Assembly (NCBI RefSeq): GCF_003182135.1
Contig: NZ_QGTL01000001.1
Coordinates: 248,001 to 312,000 of the forward strand
Length of the DNA stretch: 64,000 nt
Direction: 5' to 3'
Source of the DNA: Nocardia neocaledoniensis
GTDB taxonomy: Bacteria; Actinomycetota; Actinomycetes; Mycobacteriales; Mycobacteriaceae
Positions 24,818-37,726 of the stretch are shown here, piece by piece. How positions within the stretch are numbered: the stretch's first letter is position 1; each line of letters starts with the position of its first letter. The notes under the pieces were generated by a model. The model was not told the DNA's origin. It made no database searches and worked only from the letters and a program-made list of their open reading frames with translations. Made by a program: the position numbers and the translations under genes.

Positions 24818-25642
24818 TCAGGACTGCAGGAAGGCGAACTCCTCCTGCAGGCGCGCGGTCTTGTCGCACAGGGCCGTCACCGACGGGCCCGCGCCGAGGA
24901 CCTCGCGCGAGACGTTGGGCACGACGGCCGCCAGATTCGCCGCGGGGACCAGGGCGCGGATGGAGTCCGCTCCCCCGCCCTGCGCGCCGACACCGGGCAT
25001 CAGGATGGGCCCGTTGAGGTTCGACAGGTCCGGCGCCTCGGTGAGCGTCGCGCCGACGACGACGCCGACGGAACCGAAGCCGTGCCCGGTGTTGCGGGCC
25101 GCGGCCTCGTCGACCATCGTCTGCGCGATCGTGCGCCCGTCCGCGGCGGTGATCCGCTGCAGTTGCGCCCCTTCGGGATTCGAGGTCGCCGCCAGGACGA
25201 ACACGCCGCGATGATTGGCCTGCGCCAGGCTCAGCGCCGGCTCGAGTGACCCGAAACCGAGGTACGGCGAGACCGTGACGGCATCCGAGCCGAGTGGCCC
25301 GTTCCCGAGCCAGGCGTTGGCGTAGGCGTCCATAGTGGAGCCGATGTCGCCGCGCTTGGCGTCGGCCAGCACCAGGGTGCCCGAGGCGCGCAGCACCTCG
25401 ATCGTGCGTTCGAGCACCGCGAGACCGCCCGAACCGTAGGTCTCGAAGAACGCGACCTGCGGCTTGACCAGGGCGACCCGGCCGTCGAAGGCCTCGACGC
25501 AGATCTCGGCGAACGCCTCGAGCCCGTCGACGTCCTCGGACAGCCCCCACGCCCGGAGCAGCCCGGGGTGGGGGTCGATGCCGACGCACAGCGGGCCGAA
25601 CTGCCGCATCGCGTGCCGCAACCGATGACCGAAGCTGTGCAT
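24818..25642 (-). CDS. pyrF: orotidine 5'-phosphate decarboxylase (actinobacterial type)
   Basis: Last step of UMP synthesis, decarboxylating OMP. The 274 residues follow the long actinobacterial PyrF form. Key parts: [13 protein letters not shown] near residue 20, [14 protein letters not shown], and the catalytic [15 protein letters not shown] (Lys-Asp-Lys region) near residue 95. Also present are [16 protein letters not shown] and the phosphate-binding [15 protein letters not shown] chose the ATG at 25640-25642. A GTG at 25649-25651, nine bases upstream, overlaps the carB stop and is possible. It is last in the carA-carB-pyrF chain. Confidence 0.96.
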   Translation of the reverse strand: MHSFGHRLRHAMRQFGPLCVGIDPHPGLLRAWGLSEDVDGLEAFAEICVEAFDGRVALVKPQVAFFETYGSGGLAVLERTIEVLRASGTLVLADAKRGDIGSTMDAYANAWLGNGPLGSDAVTVSPYLGFGSLEPALSLAQANHRGVFVLAATSNPEGAQLQRITAADGRTIAQTMVDEAAARNTGHGFGSVGVVVGATLTEAPDLSNLNGPILMPGVGAQGGGADSIRALVPAANLAAVVPNVSREVLGAGPSVTALCDKTARLQEEFAFLQS

Positions 25643-25643
25643 G

Positions 25644-29005
<3,362 letters not shown>

Positions 29006-29006
<1 letters not shown>

Positions 29007-30121
29007 CAGGCTCCTTCCATGAGACCGGCGAAACGGTCGAACAGGTATGCGGCGTCGTGCGGGCCTGCGGCGGCCTCGGGGTGGTACTGCACCGAGAAGG
29101 CGCGACCGTCGATCAGTCGCACACCCTCGACGGTGCCGTCGTTGGCGCAGATGTGGGAGACCTCGGCCTTGCCGAACGGGGTGTCGAACACCTCGCCCTG
29201 CTCGCCCTCGAGGGCGAAGCCGTGGTTCTGCGCGGTGATGGAGATGCGGCCGGTGCCCGCCTCGACGACCGGGATGTTGATGCCGCGGTGGCCGAACTTC
29301 ATCTTGTAGGTGTTCCGGCCCAGCGCCCGGCCCAGGATCTGGTTGCCGAAGCAGATGCCGAACAGCGGGATCCCGCGCTCGAGCACACCCTGGGTCAGTG
29401 CGATCGCGCCGGTCTGGGTGGCCGGGTCGCCGGGACCGTTGGACAGGAACACGCCGTTCGGGTTCAGCGCCAGGATGTCGTCGAGGGAGGTGTTCGACGG
29501 CACCACGTGCGTGCGCACGCCGCGCTCGGCGAACATCCGCGGGGTGTTGGTCTTGATGCCGAGGTCGACCGCGACGACGGTGAACCGGTGGTCACCGACC
29601 GGCTCGATCGTGTACATGCCGTCGGTGCTGACCTCTTCGGCCAGATCCGCGCCGAGCATGGAGGGCTGGCCGTTGACCCGGGCCAGCAGCTCGTCGTCGG
29701 CGGCGAGGGCGGCGCCGGAGAAGATACCCGCCTTCATCGACCCGCGGGTGCGCAGGTGGCGCACGACAGCGCGGGTGTCGATGCCGGCGATGCCGACCAC
29801 GTTCTGCTTGTCGAGCTGGTCCTGCAGGGTGCCGGTGGCGCGCCAGTTGGACGAGATCGGCGAGGGGTCGCGCACGGCGTAGCCGGCGACCCAGATCTTG
29901 CCGGACTCGTCGTCCTCGTCGTTCCAGCCGGTGTTGCCGATCTGCGGGGCGGTGGCCACCACGATCTGGCGGTCGTAGCTGGGGTCGGTCAGGGTCTCCT
30001 GGTACCCGGTCATCGCGGTGCAGAACACCGCCTCGCCCAGGGTCTGACCCTCGGCGCCGAAGGCGGTACCGCGGAACACGCGGCCGTCCTCCAGCACGAG
30101 AGCTGCCTTCACTTTGCTCAT
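29006..30121 (-). CDS. carA: carbamoyl-phosphate synthase small subunit (glutaminase)
   Basis: Releases ammonia from glutamine for CarB. The 371-residue protein has the N-terminal CPSase domain ([20 protein letters not shown] and [17 protein letters not shown]). The class I amidotransferase domain has the nucleophile Cys in [16 protein letters not shown] near residue 270 and the catalytic His-Glu in [14 protein letters not shown] near the C-terminus. The ATG at 30119-30121 overlaps the upstream membrane-protein stop by four bases; the ORF's upstream extension to 30163 is rejected for that reason. Confidence 0.98.
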
Positions 30122-30624
30122 TCGTCGTCTCCCGTCGTCACCCTGGTCGCATCCGCTGTCCACGCCGGGTACACCGTCTTGTCGTCGCCCCGGAATCCGG
30201 TGTCGATCTCGGTTCCGGTCGGCAGCGTCCAGCGAATGACCAGCACACCATTCTCTGTCATCACTTTGCCCGCGTGTCCGCGTTCGGTGCGCACGGCCGT
30301 CAGGGATTCCTGCGGAATCCAGATCGGCGTCGCCCCGTCGCGTTCGAGCAGGATTCCGCGTTCGAACCGCGTCAGTTCCGCGGTCGCCCGGAATCCCAGG
30401 TCACCGACCGCGATCCGGTCCTGCCAGCTGGGCGCGAGGGTGCTGCCCAGGTAGAGGCCGGTGGTCGGTTCCAGCAGTTGAGCGCCCAGTTCGGCGGGCA
30501 CCGTCGGCAGTTCGCCGATCCGCCCCGCCTGGCGCGCGGCCTTCTTCTGCCAGGCCCGGTACATCAGCCACAGGCACACCAGGAAGAAGACCAGACACCC
30601 CAGTACCCACAGAATTCTCTCCAC
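30118..30624 (-). CDS. conserved membrane-anchored protein of the pyr operon (PH-like domain)
   Basis: A 168-residue protein with one N-terminal membrane helix ([19 protein letters not shown], residues 4-22) and a soluble domain after it. The latter begins near residue 45 and contains [20 protein letters not shown] and [20 protein letters not shown]. An uncharacterised membrane protein lies at the same place between pyrC and carA in mycobacteria, often annotated as a transporter or PH-domain protein. GTG at 30622-30624 is the start, 12 bases after the pyrC stop, and it overlaps carA by four bases. Its role in pyrimidine synthesis is unknown. Confidence 0.8.
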   Translation of the reverse strand: MERILWVLGCLVFFLVCLWLMYRAWQKKAARQAGRIGELPTVPAELGAQLLEPTTGLYLGSTLAPSWQDRIAVGDLGFRATAELTRFERGILLERDGATPIWIPQESLTAVRTERGHAGKVMTENGVLVIRWTLPTGTEIDTGFRGDDKTVYPAWTADATRVTTGDDE

Positions 30625-30636
30625 GTTCCTGGCCTC

Positions 30637-31935
30637 CTAGATCCCGGCCGCCTTGCCCTCGCGGGCAGTTACCCGGCCGCGCAGCACGGTGGCTGACACC
30701 TGCGCCGGGAACGTCATGTCCTCGAACGGGGTGTTGTTCGAGATGCTCGCCAGTTCGGCGCCGCGCACCGTCCACTCGGCGTCGGGGTCGACCAGCGTCA
30801 GGTTGGCCGGTTCGCCGACCGCGATCGGGCGGCCGTGGTCGTCGAGGCCGACGATCGCGGCGGGCTTCTCGCTCATCACCCGCGCGACGCCGCGCCAGTC
30901 CAGCAGGCCGGGCGCGACCATCGTCTGCACGATGATCGACAGCGCGGTCTCCAGCCCCAGCATGCCGGGGCGGGCGGCGGCGAACTCGCAGCACTTGTCC
31001 TGCTCGGCGTGCGGGGCGTGGTCGGTGGCGACGCAGTCGATGACGCCCTCGGCCAGCGCCTGGCGCAGGGCGGTGACGTCGGCGGACTCGCGCAGCGGCG
31101 GGTTCACCTTGTTGACCGCGTCGTAGGTCTCCAGGCGCGAGTCGTCGAGCAGCAGGTGGTGCGGGGTGACCTCGGCGGTGATCGAGATGCCCTGGGACTT
31201 GGCCCATTTCACCAGCTCGACGGTGCCCGCCGTGGACGCGTGGCAGATGTGCACGCGGGCGCCTGCGTCGCGGGCCAGCAGCGCGTCGCGGGCGACGATC
31301 GACTCCTCGGCGGCGCGCGGCCAGCCGGCCAGGCCGAGCCGCGCGGCGTTGGGGCCCTCGTGCGCGACGGCGCCCTTGGTCAGGCGCGGCTCCTCCGCGT
31401 GCTGGGCGATGAGCACGCCGAGGGAGTTCGCGTATTCGAGGGCACGGCGCATGATCAGCGGGTCGTAGACGCAGTGGCCGTCGTCGGAGAACATCCGCAC
31501 CTGGCCGACGCCCGCCGCCATGGTGCCCATCTCGGCGAGCTGCTTGCCCTCGAGCCCGACGGTGACCGCGCCGACCGGGAACACGTCGACCAGGCCCACC
31601 TCCTGGCCGCGCCGCCACACGTGATCGGTGATGACGTGCGAGTCGGCGACCGGGCTGGTGTTGGCCATCGCGAACACCGCGGTGTAGCCGCCCAGCGCCG
31701 CTGCGGCCGAACCGGTTTCGATGGTCTCGGTGTCCTCGCGGCCGGGCTCGCGCAAGTGGGTGTGCAGGTCGACGAAGCCGGGCAACAGGATCTGGCCCTC
31801 GCCCTCGATCACCTCGGCGCCTGCCGGTGCCTCGATGCCCGCGGCGATCTCGGCGATGACGGTGCCGCGCACCAGCACGTCCACTGGCTCGCCCTCACCG
31901 TAGGGCCGCACATTCTTGATCAGCAGCTCACTCAC
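30637..31935 (-). CDS. pyrC: dihydroorotase
   Basis: Closes carbamoyl-aspartate to dihydroorotate. The 432-residue class I dihydroorotase has the metal-binding HxH in [20 protein letters not shown] near residue 60, further metal ligands in [10 protein letters not shown] and [14 protein letters not shown], and the catalytic Asp in [16 protein letters not shown]-terminal beta sandwich ([18 protein letters not shown]) completes it. The GTG at 31933-31935 overlaps the pyrB stop by four bases, so pyrB-pyrC are coupled. A longer ORF up to 32262 lies over pyrB in another frame and is rejected. Confidence 0.97.
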   Translation of the reverse strand: MSELLIKNVRPYGEGEPVDVLVRGTVIAEIAAGIEAPAGAEVIEGEGQILLPGFVDLHTHLREPGREDTETIETGSAAAALGGYTAVFAMANTSPVADSHVITDHVWRRGQEVGLVDVFPVGAVTVGLEGKQLAEMGTMAAGVGQVRMFSDDGHCVYDPLIMRRALEYANSLGVLIAQHAEEPRLTKGAVAHEGPNAARLGLAGWPRAAEESIVARDALLARDAGARVHICHASTAGTVELVKWAKSQGISITAEVTPHHLLLDDSRLETYDAVNKVNPPLRESADVTALRQALAEGVIDCVATDHAPHAEQDKCCEFAAARPGMLGLETALSIIVQTMVAPGLLDWRGVARVMSEKPAAIVGLDDHGRPIAVGEPANLTLVDPDAEWTVRGAELASISNNTPFEDMTFPAQVSATVLRGRVTAREGKAAGI

Positions 31936-32888
31936 GCCACTACCTCCTGGGTGCCGACGAGCAGCCGGAACAACACGGCCATTCGCATGTGCACTCCGTT
32001 CGTCACCTGTTGCAGGACTGCCGCTTTCGGGGAATCGGCGACCGCCGACGCGATCTCCATGCCGCGCAGCATGGGACCGGGGTGCAGCACCACCGCTGCG
32101 TCGTCGAGCAGGCCCATCCGCCGCTCGGACAGTCCGTAGTTGATCGAGTATTCGCGGGCCGACGGGAAGAAGCCGCCGTTCATCCGCTCGGCCTGCACGC
32201 GCAGCATCATCACCGCGTCGGCGCCGGGCAGTTCCGCGTCCAGCGAGGTCGCGACCCGGCACGGCCAGCTCTCGACGCCCACCGGCAGCAGGGTGCGTGG
32301 CGCCACCAGCACCACCTCGGCGCCGAGGGTGTTCAGCAGCAGCACGTTGGAGCGGGCGACCCGGCTGTGCAGGATGTCGCCGACCAGCACGATCCGCTTG
32401 CCCTCGATGTCACCGAGGCGCTGACGCAGGGTCAGCGCGTCGAGCAGCGCCTGGGTGGGGTGCTGATGGGTGCCGTCGCCCGCGTTGATGATCGAGGGGG
32501 CGGCGCGGTTCTCCTCGCGCGCCCACTGTTCCATCCAGCGCGCGATCTGGTGCGCGGCGCCGGAGGCCGGGTGCCGCACGATGAGCGCGTCGGCGCCCGC
32601 CGCGTGCAGGGTGAGCGCGGTGTCGCGCAGCGATTCGCCCTTGGAGACCGAGGAACTCGAGGCGCTCACGTTGATCACGTCGGCGCTCATCCACTTGCCG
32701 GCGACCTCGAACGAGACCCGGGTGCGGGTGGAGTTCTCGTAGAACACCGTCATCACGGTGCGGCCGCGCAGGGTCGGCAGCTTCTTCACCTCGCGGCCGA
32801 GCAGGGCCTGTTCGAAGCGCTCGGCCTCGTCGAGGAGTTCGGTGGCGGTGCCGCGGTCCAGGTCGGCGACCGTCAACAAATGCTTCAC
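31932..32888 (-). CDS. pyrB: aspartate carbamoyltransferase catalytic subunit
   Basis: Condenses carbamoyl phosphate and aspartate, the first committed pyrimidine step. The 318 residues fit the family. Carbamoyl-phosphate binding is seen in [17 protein letters not shown] near residue 50 and [17 protein letters not shown] near residue 145. The aspartate side is in [17 protein letters not shown] and [14 protein letters not shown]. No regulatory PyrI subunit is encoded here. The GTG at 32886-32888 overlaps the pyrR stop, so translation is coupled to pyrR. Confidence 0.98.
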   Translation of the reverse strand: MKHLLTVADLDRGTATELLDEAERFEQALLGREVKKLPTLRGRTVMTVFYENSTRTRVSFEVAGKWMSADVINVSASSSSVSKGESLRDTALTLHAAGADALIVRHPASGAAHQIARWMEQWAREENRAAPSIINAGDGTHQHPTQALLDALTLRQRLGDIEGKRIVLVGDILHSRVARSNVLLLNTLGAEVVLVAPRTLLPVGVESWPCRVATSLDAELPGADAVMMLRVQAERMNGGFFPSAREYSINYGLSERRMGLLDDAAVVLHPGPMLRGMEIASAVADSPKAAVLQQVTNGVHMRMAVLFRLLVGTQEVVA

Positions 32889-33517
32889 TGCTGCCCCTCC
32901 TGGTGCAGGTACACACCGTCGTGTCCGTCGTGTTCGGTCAGCAGGACCGAGATGTCCTCGGCGCGCGAGGTCGGCACGTTCTTACCCACGTAGTCGGCGC
33001 GGATCGGCAGCTCGCGGTGCCCGCGGTCGATCAGCACCGCCAGCTGGACGGCGCGGGGGCGGCCGAGGTCGCGCAGGCCGTCGAGGGCCGAGCGGACGGT
33101 GCGGCCGGAGAACAGCACGTCGTCGACGAGGACGACCAGCGCGTTCTCGATGCCGCCGTCGGGCACGGAGGTGCGCTCGAGCGGGCGGTGCGGACGGGTG
33201 CGCAGGTCGTCGCGGTAGAGGGTGATGTCGAGCGAGCCCAGCGCGGGGCGCACGCCGGAGAATTCCTCGATCTTGGCGGCCAGCCGGTTCGCCAGCGTGG
33301 TGCCGCGGGTCGGGATGCCCATGAGAACCACCCGGGGAGCGTCGGCGTCGCCGGAATCCAGGGCGGTCTTCTCGATGATCTGATGCGCGATGCGCGCGAC
33401 GGTGCGTTGCACGTCCGACGGCGACAACAGTTCGCGGCCGGCTGCCACCCACTCCGGAGTGTGCCGCTGCGATGTTTCGCCCGCGCCGGTTTTGGCCGCC
33501 CGTTCGGGCACAGCCAT
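32885..33517 (-). CDS. pyrR: pyrimidine operon regulator / uracil phosphoribosyltransferase PyrR
   Basis: An RNA-binding regulator that senses UMP and represses the pyr operon; it also has weak uracil phosphoribosyltransferase activity. The 210-residue protein carries the PRPP motif [19 protein letters not shown] near residue 128 and [18 protein letters not shown] ~20-residue leader precedes the fold. It is the first gene of the operon, and its own leader contains the expected PyrR-binding stem-loop (33533-33544), implying autoregulation as in mycobacteria. Confidence 0.97.
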   Translation of the reverse strand: MAVPERAAKTGAGETSQRHTPEWVAAGRELLSPSDVQRTVARIAHQIIEKTALDSGDADAPRVVLMGIPTRGTTLANRLAAKIEEFSGVRPALGSLDITLYRDDLRTRPHRPLERTSVPDGGIENALVVLVDDVLFSGRTVRSALDGLRDLGRPRAVQLAVLIDRGHRELPIRADYVGKNVPTSRAEDISVLLTEHDGHDGVYLHQEGQQ

Positions 33518-33526
33518 GCCGACCTC

Positions 33527-33557
33527 CTTCCCCGCCTCACCGGACGGTCCGTTAAAG
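33527..33557 (-). promoter_or_regulatory. PyrR-binding leader element overlapping the pyrR ribosome site
   Basis: On the minus-strand transcript the region reads CCGTCCGGTGAGGCGGGGAA, close to the pyrR ribosome site GGAGG. CCGTC pairs with GGCGG around a CGGTGA loop, and TCCGGTGAGGC matches the PyrR loop consensus UCCnGnGAGGY known from Bacillus and mycobacteria. PyrR bound here would hide the ribosome site. The promoter is probably the TAGGGT stretch around 33580. Confidence 0.75.
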
Positions 33558-33662
33558 GATGTCTAACTCGCGCTCCACCCTATCAGCGTCGCGACACCTC
33601 TTTGACCAGGTAGGCCCACCTGTGAGCGCCGACACGGACCGCGTGCCGCGCGTCGGCGTGCG

Positions 33663-33702
33663 GCTGTGATCACACGCCGCGCGAAACTGCGGTGATCACA
33701 GC
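33663..33702. promoter_or_regulatory. 11-bp inverted repeat with two GTGATCAC sites, pyrR-SDR divergent region
   Basis: GCTGTGATCAC (33663-33673) and GTGATCACAGC (33692-33702) are perfect inverted repeats; each arm itself contains the palindrome GTGATCAC. It is 76 bp before the SDR gene and 146 bp before pyrR. The two-site arrangement looks like an operator pair, and as it lies between divergent genes a terminator role is unlikely. No gene occurs in the rest of 33518-33777. Confidence 0.45.
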
Positions 33703-33777
33703 GATTTCCGGCCCCGGGGACGCGGGACGCGCGATAAGTGCTTGCGGGCCGGCGCGGAGCCGGGGTGCAATCCCGCT

Positions 33778-34596
33778 GTGGAATCGCAGGGGTTGAACGG
33801 CCGGGTGGCGATCGTGACGGGCGCGAGCCGCCGGGCGGGGATCGGGTTCGCGGTCGCCCGCCGGCTGGCCGAACGGGGCGCATCGCTGTATCTCACGCAT
33901 TGGGCGCCCCACGACGTGGACCAGCCGTGGGGCGCGGAGGACACCGCAGAACTGTGCCGGGAGCTCGCCGCGCTCACCGAGGTGGCCGATCTCGCGGTCG
34001 ACCTGGCGGACCGCGAGGCGCCGCAGCGGGTGCTCGACGCGGCGATGTCGGCGTTCGGCCGGGTCGACATCCTGGTCGCCAACCACGCGCGCAGCGGCGG
34101 CGACGGCTCCCTGCTCGACGTCGACGCCGCCATGCTCGACGACCATTGGGCCGTCGACGCGCGCTCGGTCCTGCTGCTCACCCAGGCGTTCGCCCGGCAC
34201 TATCGGGCCGACGCCGATCCGGTCCACGATCGCGGCCGCGTCCTCTGGCTCACCTCCGGTCAGCACCTCGGCCCGATGCGCGGCGAAATCGCCTACGCCG
34301 CGGCGAAATCGGTGCTGGCCGGGCTCACCCCGACGGTCGCCGACGAATTGATCGACCACGGCATCCTGCTCAACACGGTCAACCCGGGCCCCGTCGACAC
34401 CGGCTACCTCTCCGCCGCCACCGCCGACCGCGATCTCGCCGTCGTCGACGCCGTCCACGCGGCCTTCCCCCGCGGCCGGGCAGGCACACCCGACGACCCC
34501 GCCCGCCTGATCGCCTGGCTGGCCTCCGACGAGGCCCGCTGGATCGTCGGACAAGTACTCGACTCCGAAGGCGGATTCCGGCGTTCCCGCTGGTGA
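33778..34596 (+). CDS. short-chain dehydrogenase/reductase (classical, FabG-like)
   Basis: A 272-residue classical SDR. The cofactor site is RVAIVTGASRRAGIGFAVAR near residue 8, an ASRRxGIG variant of TGxxxGIG. NHARSGG replaces the usual NNAG, the catalytic Ser is in VLWLTSGQH, and YAAAK is the YxxxK pair near residue 178. Such enzymes reduce keto groups or oxidise alcohols; the substrate is unknown. GTG at 33778 keeps the glycine-rich loop close to the N-terminus; the ribosome site is weak, so it may be leaderless. It starts the accessory stretch between pyrR and nusB. Confidence 0.85.
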   Translation: MESQGLNGRVAIVTGASRRAGIGFAVARRLAERGASLYLTHWAPHDVDQPWGAEDTAELCRELAALTEVADLAVDLADREAPQRVLDAAMSAFGRVDILVANHARSGGDGSLLDVDAAMLDDHWAVDARSVLLLTQAFARHYRADADPVHDRGRVLWLTSGQHLGPMRGEIAYAAAKSVLAGLTPTVADELIDHGILLNTVNPGPVDTGYLSAATADRDLAVVDAVHAAFPRGRAGTPDDPARLIAWLASDEARWIVGQVLDSEGGFRRSRW

Positions 34597-34654
34597 GAAT
34601 GCTTGTCGGGCGCCAGAGGCCAGAACTGTCCGACCCAGGGTGGTTGAACTGTCG

Positions 34655-35590
34655 TCACGGCGTGGCCGCGCGCAGGGCTCGCGCGAACCAGGTGAAGACC
34701 GGAGCGGGGTCCGGTTGCTCGGGCCAGCCGTTGACAGTGCCGAGCAGACGCCAATAGCGGTGCACGCGTGGGTCGTCGGCGACTTCGAGCCGTTCGAGGA
34801 TCCAGCGGCGCAGCGTCAGGTCGTCGGGACGGCCGAAGGTGATCGCATAACGGTTGGTGAGCGCGTCCACCACGGTGGCCGCGGCGGCCGAGTCCGGGGC
34901 GATTCCGGCCTCGACGGCCGCGCCGACCCGCGCCAGGACCTCGGTGGTGAGTTCGTGATGCAGGCCGGTGGCGTCACCGGCGGCGCGTTCGCGTGCCTGA
35001 TATTCGGCCATGCCGCGGACCGCTTCACGGAACTCCTCGTCCCGAACCAATTCGGCCAGCTCCATCCAGGCGGCGAGCTGGTCCGGCGTCGGATCGTCGG
35101 GCAGTTCGGGTACCGCCGCGCGGACCAGGTCGGCCATGGCGGGGTTGCCCGCGTGGCGGCCGAAGGTGTCATCGACGAATTCCTGGATGAGCCGGTGTCG
35201 TTCGGCGGCGGACAAAGCGGCGAGTCGGTGCATGAGATCCATCTCCAAGGTAGTCGGTTCCTTGGCGGCCACCGCCCGCAAGACCGCTCGTCGCACCCGC
35301 AGGGTCCGGATCTCCACGTCGAGCGCGTCGGCGTGGGCCCCCGCCACCTCGGCCATCGAGGCTTCGCGGGCCAGCACCCGGCGCACGGTGGCGAGATCGA
35401 TCCCGAGAGCGCGCAGCGTGCGCACCAGTTCCAGACGGGCGAGAGCGGCGGCGTCGTAGCGGCGGTGACCCGCCCGGTCGATCATGGTCGGCGCCACGAC
35501 CTCACGATCGGCGTAGAAGCGAATCGCCTTGACCGTCAGCCCGGTTCGCGCCGCCGCCTGCCCGATCGTGCACAGTGTGTCGTCGTCCAT
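34655..35590 (-). CDS. MerR-family regulator with a long C-terminal domain
   Basis: A 311-residue MerR regulator. The winged HTH is CTIGQAAARTGLTVKAIRFY with the second helix-turn region RAGHRRYDAAALARLELVRT, then a coiled coil near residues 75-105. The ~200-residue C-terminal part is helical and carries no metal-binding Cys cluster, so it likely senses an organic molecule; it does not match TipAS clearly. The ATG at 35588-35590 is chosen because the MerR domain starts there; the reading frame is open to 36358 only because it overlaps the AraC gene. It ends close to the convergent SDR gene. Confidence 0.88.
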   Translation of the reverse strand: MDDDTLCTIGQAAARTGLTVKAIRFYADREVVAPTMIDRAGHRRYDAAALARLELVRTLRALGIDLATVRRVLAREASMAEVAGAHADALDVEIRTLRVRRAVLRAVAAKEPTTLEMDLMHRLAALSAAERHRLIQEFVDDTFGRHAGNPAMADLVRAAVPELPDDPTPDQLAAWMELAELVRDEEFREAVRGMAEYQARERAAGDATGLHHELTTEVLARVGAAVEAGIAPDSAAAATVVDALTNRYAITFGRPDDLTLRRWILERLEVADDPRVHRYWRLLGTVNGWPEQPDPAPVFTWFARALRAATP

Positions 35591-35595
35591 GGCGC

Positions 35596-36393
35596 TCAGC
35601 GTGCCGCCTCCCCTTGGGGGAGAAGCAAACCGGTTTCCTCGACGACGATGCGGGCGCCGGATCCCAACAGGTCGGCGGCGGTCAGGCCGAACAGGGCATG
35701 GAAGGTGTCGCTGAAATGGGAGGGGCTGGCGAAACCGGCGGCCGCCGCGGCAGTGGTGAGGTCGGCGCCGACGGCCACCGCCCGGCCGACGGCGAGCATG
35801 CGGGCCCAGACCCGGTAGCGGCGGAAGGTGGTGCCGGCCTGGGCGGAGAACAGATGCAGCAGCCGGGATTTCGACAGATGGACCGCGGCGGCGAGGTCGG
35901 CGGCGGAGATCGACGCGGCCGGGTCGGCGCACAGGAGGGCGGTCGCGGCGGCGATCCGAGGATCGAGGGCGGTACGTTCCGTGCCGGACGCCAGGGTGAG
36001 CAGGTCGGCGGGCGCGGTGTCGGCGCGCCGGATCAATGCGGATTCTTCGACATGGGCGACACCGAATCCGCCGATGTCCTCGCGCATCCGGGCCCGGCAG
36101 GCCGCCGCACGGGGTGAGCCGGGGTCGAGGTAGCAGAACAGCATGCGCCCGTCGGCGACGATCCGGTGCGGCGTACGCGGTGGAACCAGGACGCTGCGCA
36201 CCGTGCGCGCGCCGATCGCGTCGGCCTCGATCGTGAACGACGCGTCGAGCCCGACCGCCAGACAGGCCACCGCCCCGGCGTGGCGGTCCAGCCGCAGCGA
36301 CGGGCCCCGGTAGAGCGCGTGCCCGGCCCACAGCCACACCGTCGCCGAGGTTCGGCACGTTTCCGGAAGTGGCGCTGCGCCCATATCCGCCAT
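35596..36393 (-). CDS. AraC-family transcriptional regulator
   Basis: A 265-residue regulator with an N-terminal cupin-like sensor (VLVPPRTPHRIVADGRML is the cupin strand region) and a C-terminal pair of HTHs (ISAADLAAAVHLSKSRLLHL with FSAQAGTTFRRYRVWARML, then AAAAAGFASPSHFSDTFHAL). The ATG at 36391-36393 follows no clear ribosome site; a second ATG lies at 36382-36384. It diverges from the four-helix membrane gene at 36430 with only 36 bp between, so it probably regulates that gene. It ends five bases before the MerR start, so the two may be in one unit. Confidence 0.88.
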   Translation of the reverse strand: MADMGAAPLPETCRTSATVWLWAGHALYRGPSLRLDRHAGAVACLAVGLDASFTIEADAIGARTVRSVLVPPRTPHRIVADGRMLFCYLDPGSPRAAACRARMREDIGGFGVAHVEESALIRRADTAPADLLTLASGTERTALDPRIAAATALLCADPAASISAADLAAAVHLSKSRLLHLFSAQAGTTFRRYRVWARMLAVGRAVAVGADLTTAAAAAGFASPSHFSDTFHALFGLTAADLLGSGARIVVEETGLLLPQGEAAR

Positions 36394-36429
36394 CCTGGCA
36401 CGAACGGTGTCGGAGGAAAGGGTGGACGC

Positions 36430-36813
36430 ATGGTCGGCGAGGTCATCGGTGCGGTGTTGCTCGTGGTGGTGGGGACGGTGCATGTGCTGCCCGGGGTGGT
36501 CGCGGTGGCACCGGCGCGGGCCGCGACGGCCTACGGCACCGACGTGCCGAACCGGGATCTCGAGTTGTTGCTGCGGCATCGGGCGGTCCTGCTCGCGCTG
36601 GTGGGGATCGGGCTGATCGTCGGGGCGTTCGTGCCGTCGATCCGGGTGGCGATGATCGCGACCGGGATCGTCAGTACCGGTTCGTTTCTCGTCCTCGTCG
36701 CGACGATCGGTGCCGGTGAGCTGAACGCGCGGACGCTGCAGGTGGCACGAATTGATGTCGGCGCGCTCGCCGCGCTGGTACTCACCGCGCTGGTGTACGG
36801 GTTCGTCGGGTGA
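36430..36813 (+). CDS. small four-helix integral membrane protein
   Basis: A 127-residue membrane protein with four predicted helices: VIGAVLLVVVGTVHVLPGVV, the segment starting LLALVGIGLIVGAFVPSI, MIATGIVSTGSFLVLVATIG and GALAALVLTALVYGFVG. I do not recognise a family; it is not a known transporter by sequence. AGGAAAGGG precedes the ATG. It is divergent from AraC and is its likely target. Function unknown. Confidence 0.7.
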   Translation: MVGEVIGAVLLVVVGTVHVLPGVVAVAPARAATAYGTDVPNRDLELLLRHRAVLLALVGIGLIVGAFVPSIRVAMIATGIVSTGSFLVLVATIGAGELNARTLQVARIDVGALAALVLTALVYGFVG

Positions 36814-36842
36814 GGTCGGATATCCAGCGGCACAGGCGGATT

Positions 36843-36875
36843 CCGGCGGAGGCACACGGCGGAAGTAGCCGCCGG
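36843..36875. terminator. weak hairpin between the membrane gene and the MerR pseudogene
   Basis: CCGGCGG (36843-36849) pairs with CCGCCGG (36869-36875), with flanking AT pairs, between convergent genes. No T-run. Confidence 0.35.
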
Positions 36876-36879
36876 ATCA

Positions 36880-37694
36880 TCACTGTGACAGCTGGTTCGG
36901 GCCACCCTCGGCCCAGGTCGCCGTCTCCGGATCGACGCCGTGTGCCCGCGCGTTGGCGTCGATGACGGCGCTCAGCCAGCCGGTCAGGCCGGGCTCGATG
37001 GCGTCGTAGAACGCCCGGTACTCGGGGTCACCGACATAGCGGCGACCGAGACAGACGTGCATCGCGTGGGTGCAGTCGAAATAGACGGCGATCGACGCGC
37101 GATGCCGTTCGGCCAGCCGGTCGGCCGTGATGCTGCCGGGGCCGACGCCGGCGCGCAGGGCAGCGGCGAGGTCGGCGTGTAGCGCGGCGGTGTCGTCGGC
37201 GATGCGCTGCCAGTCCTGCGCGGACCGTTCCGCCGCACGTTCGGCGTACTGGGCCCACTGCGGTGTGTCGCCCCACCGATCGCGGGCCTCGTCGACCCAG
37301 GTGGGTTGCCAGTCCGCGCCGAAGATCGCGATCTGGTCCTCGGCGGAGAGCAGCAGCCCCGACTCCCGCGCCGCGATCATCCGGTCGACCGCGGCGGTCA
37401 TCCGTCGCAGCTGCCGGGTCTTGGCGCGCAGGTCGTCGCGTTGGCGGCGCAGGGTGGCGAGGGCGTCGGCGGTGGGTGCGTCCAGTAGGTCGCCGATCTC
37501 GTCGAGGGGACACCGAGTTCGCGGTAGACGGTGACACGCTGGGCGCGCACCAGGTCGGCCGCGGTGTAGAGGCGATAGCCGGCGGGCGTGCGGTCGGACG
37601 GGTGCACCAGCCCGACCGCGTCCCAGTGGTGCAGCGTACGCGTCGTCACGCCGAGCAGTTCCGCCGCGGCGCCGACGGTGAGCGGTTCCGACAC
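36880..37694 (-). pseudogene. MerR-family regulator with TipAS domain, broken by a one-base frameshift
   Basis: The N-terminal MerR part starts at GTG 37692-37694 (SEPLTVGAAAELLGVTTRTL then HPSDRTPAGYRLYTAADLVR). It reads on to YRELGVP and then goes out of frame. The rest continues one base off as LDEIGDLLDAPTADALATLR, then the TipAS-like domain from about 37401 down to 36880 (MTAAVDRMIAARESGLLLSA and later VYFDCTHAMHVCLGRRYVG). The break is at the four-base G run 37506-37509 (CCCC on the coding strand); one more C restores the frame. A slippage error or genuine loss are both possible. The protein would sense peptides or small molecules. Its dyad operator upstream of the VOC gene looks intact. 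Confidence 0.85.
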
Positions 37695-37726
37695 GTCATC
37701 CAGTGTGCCGTGCCGGACCGTCGTGA

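Noticed and set aside
35591..36358. Extension of the MerR reading frame across the AraC gene (567-residue open frame).
   Set aside because: The MerR domain begins at ATG 35590, and the AraC gene in the other frame has clear family motifs, so the extension is a high-GC shadow.
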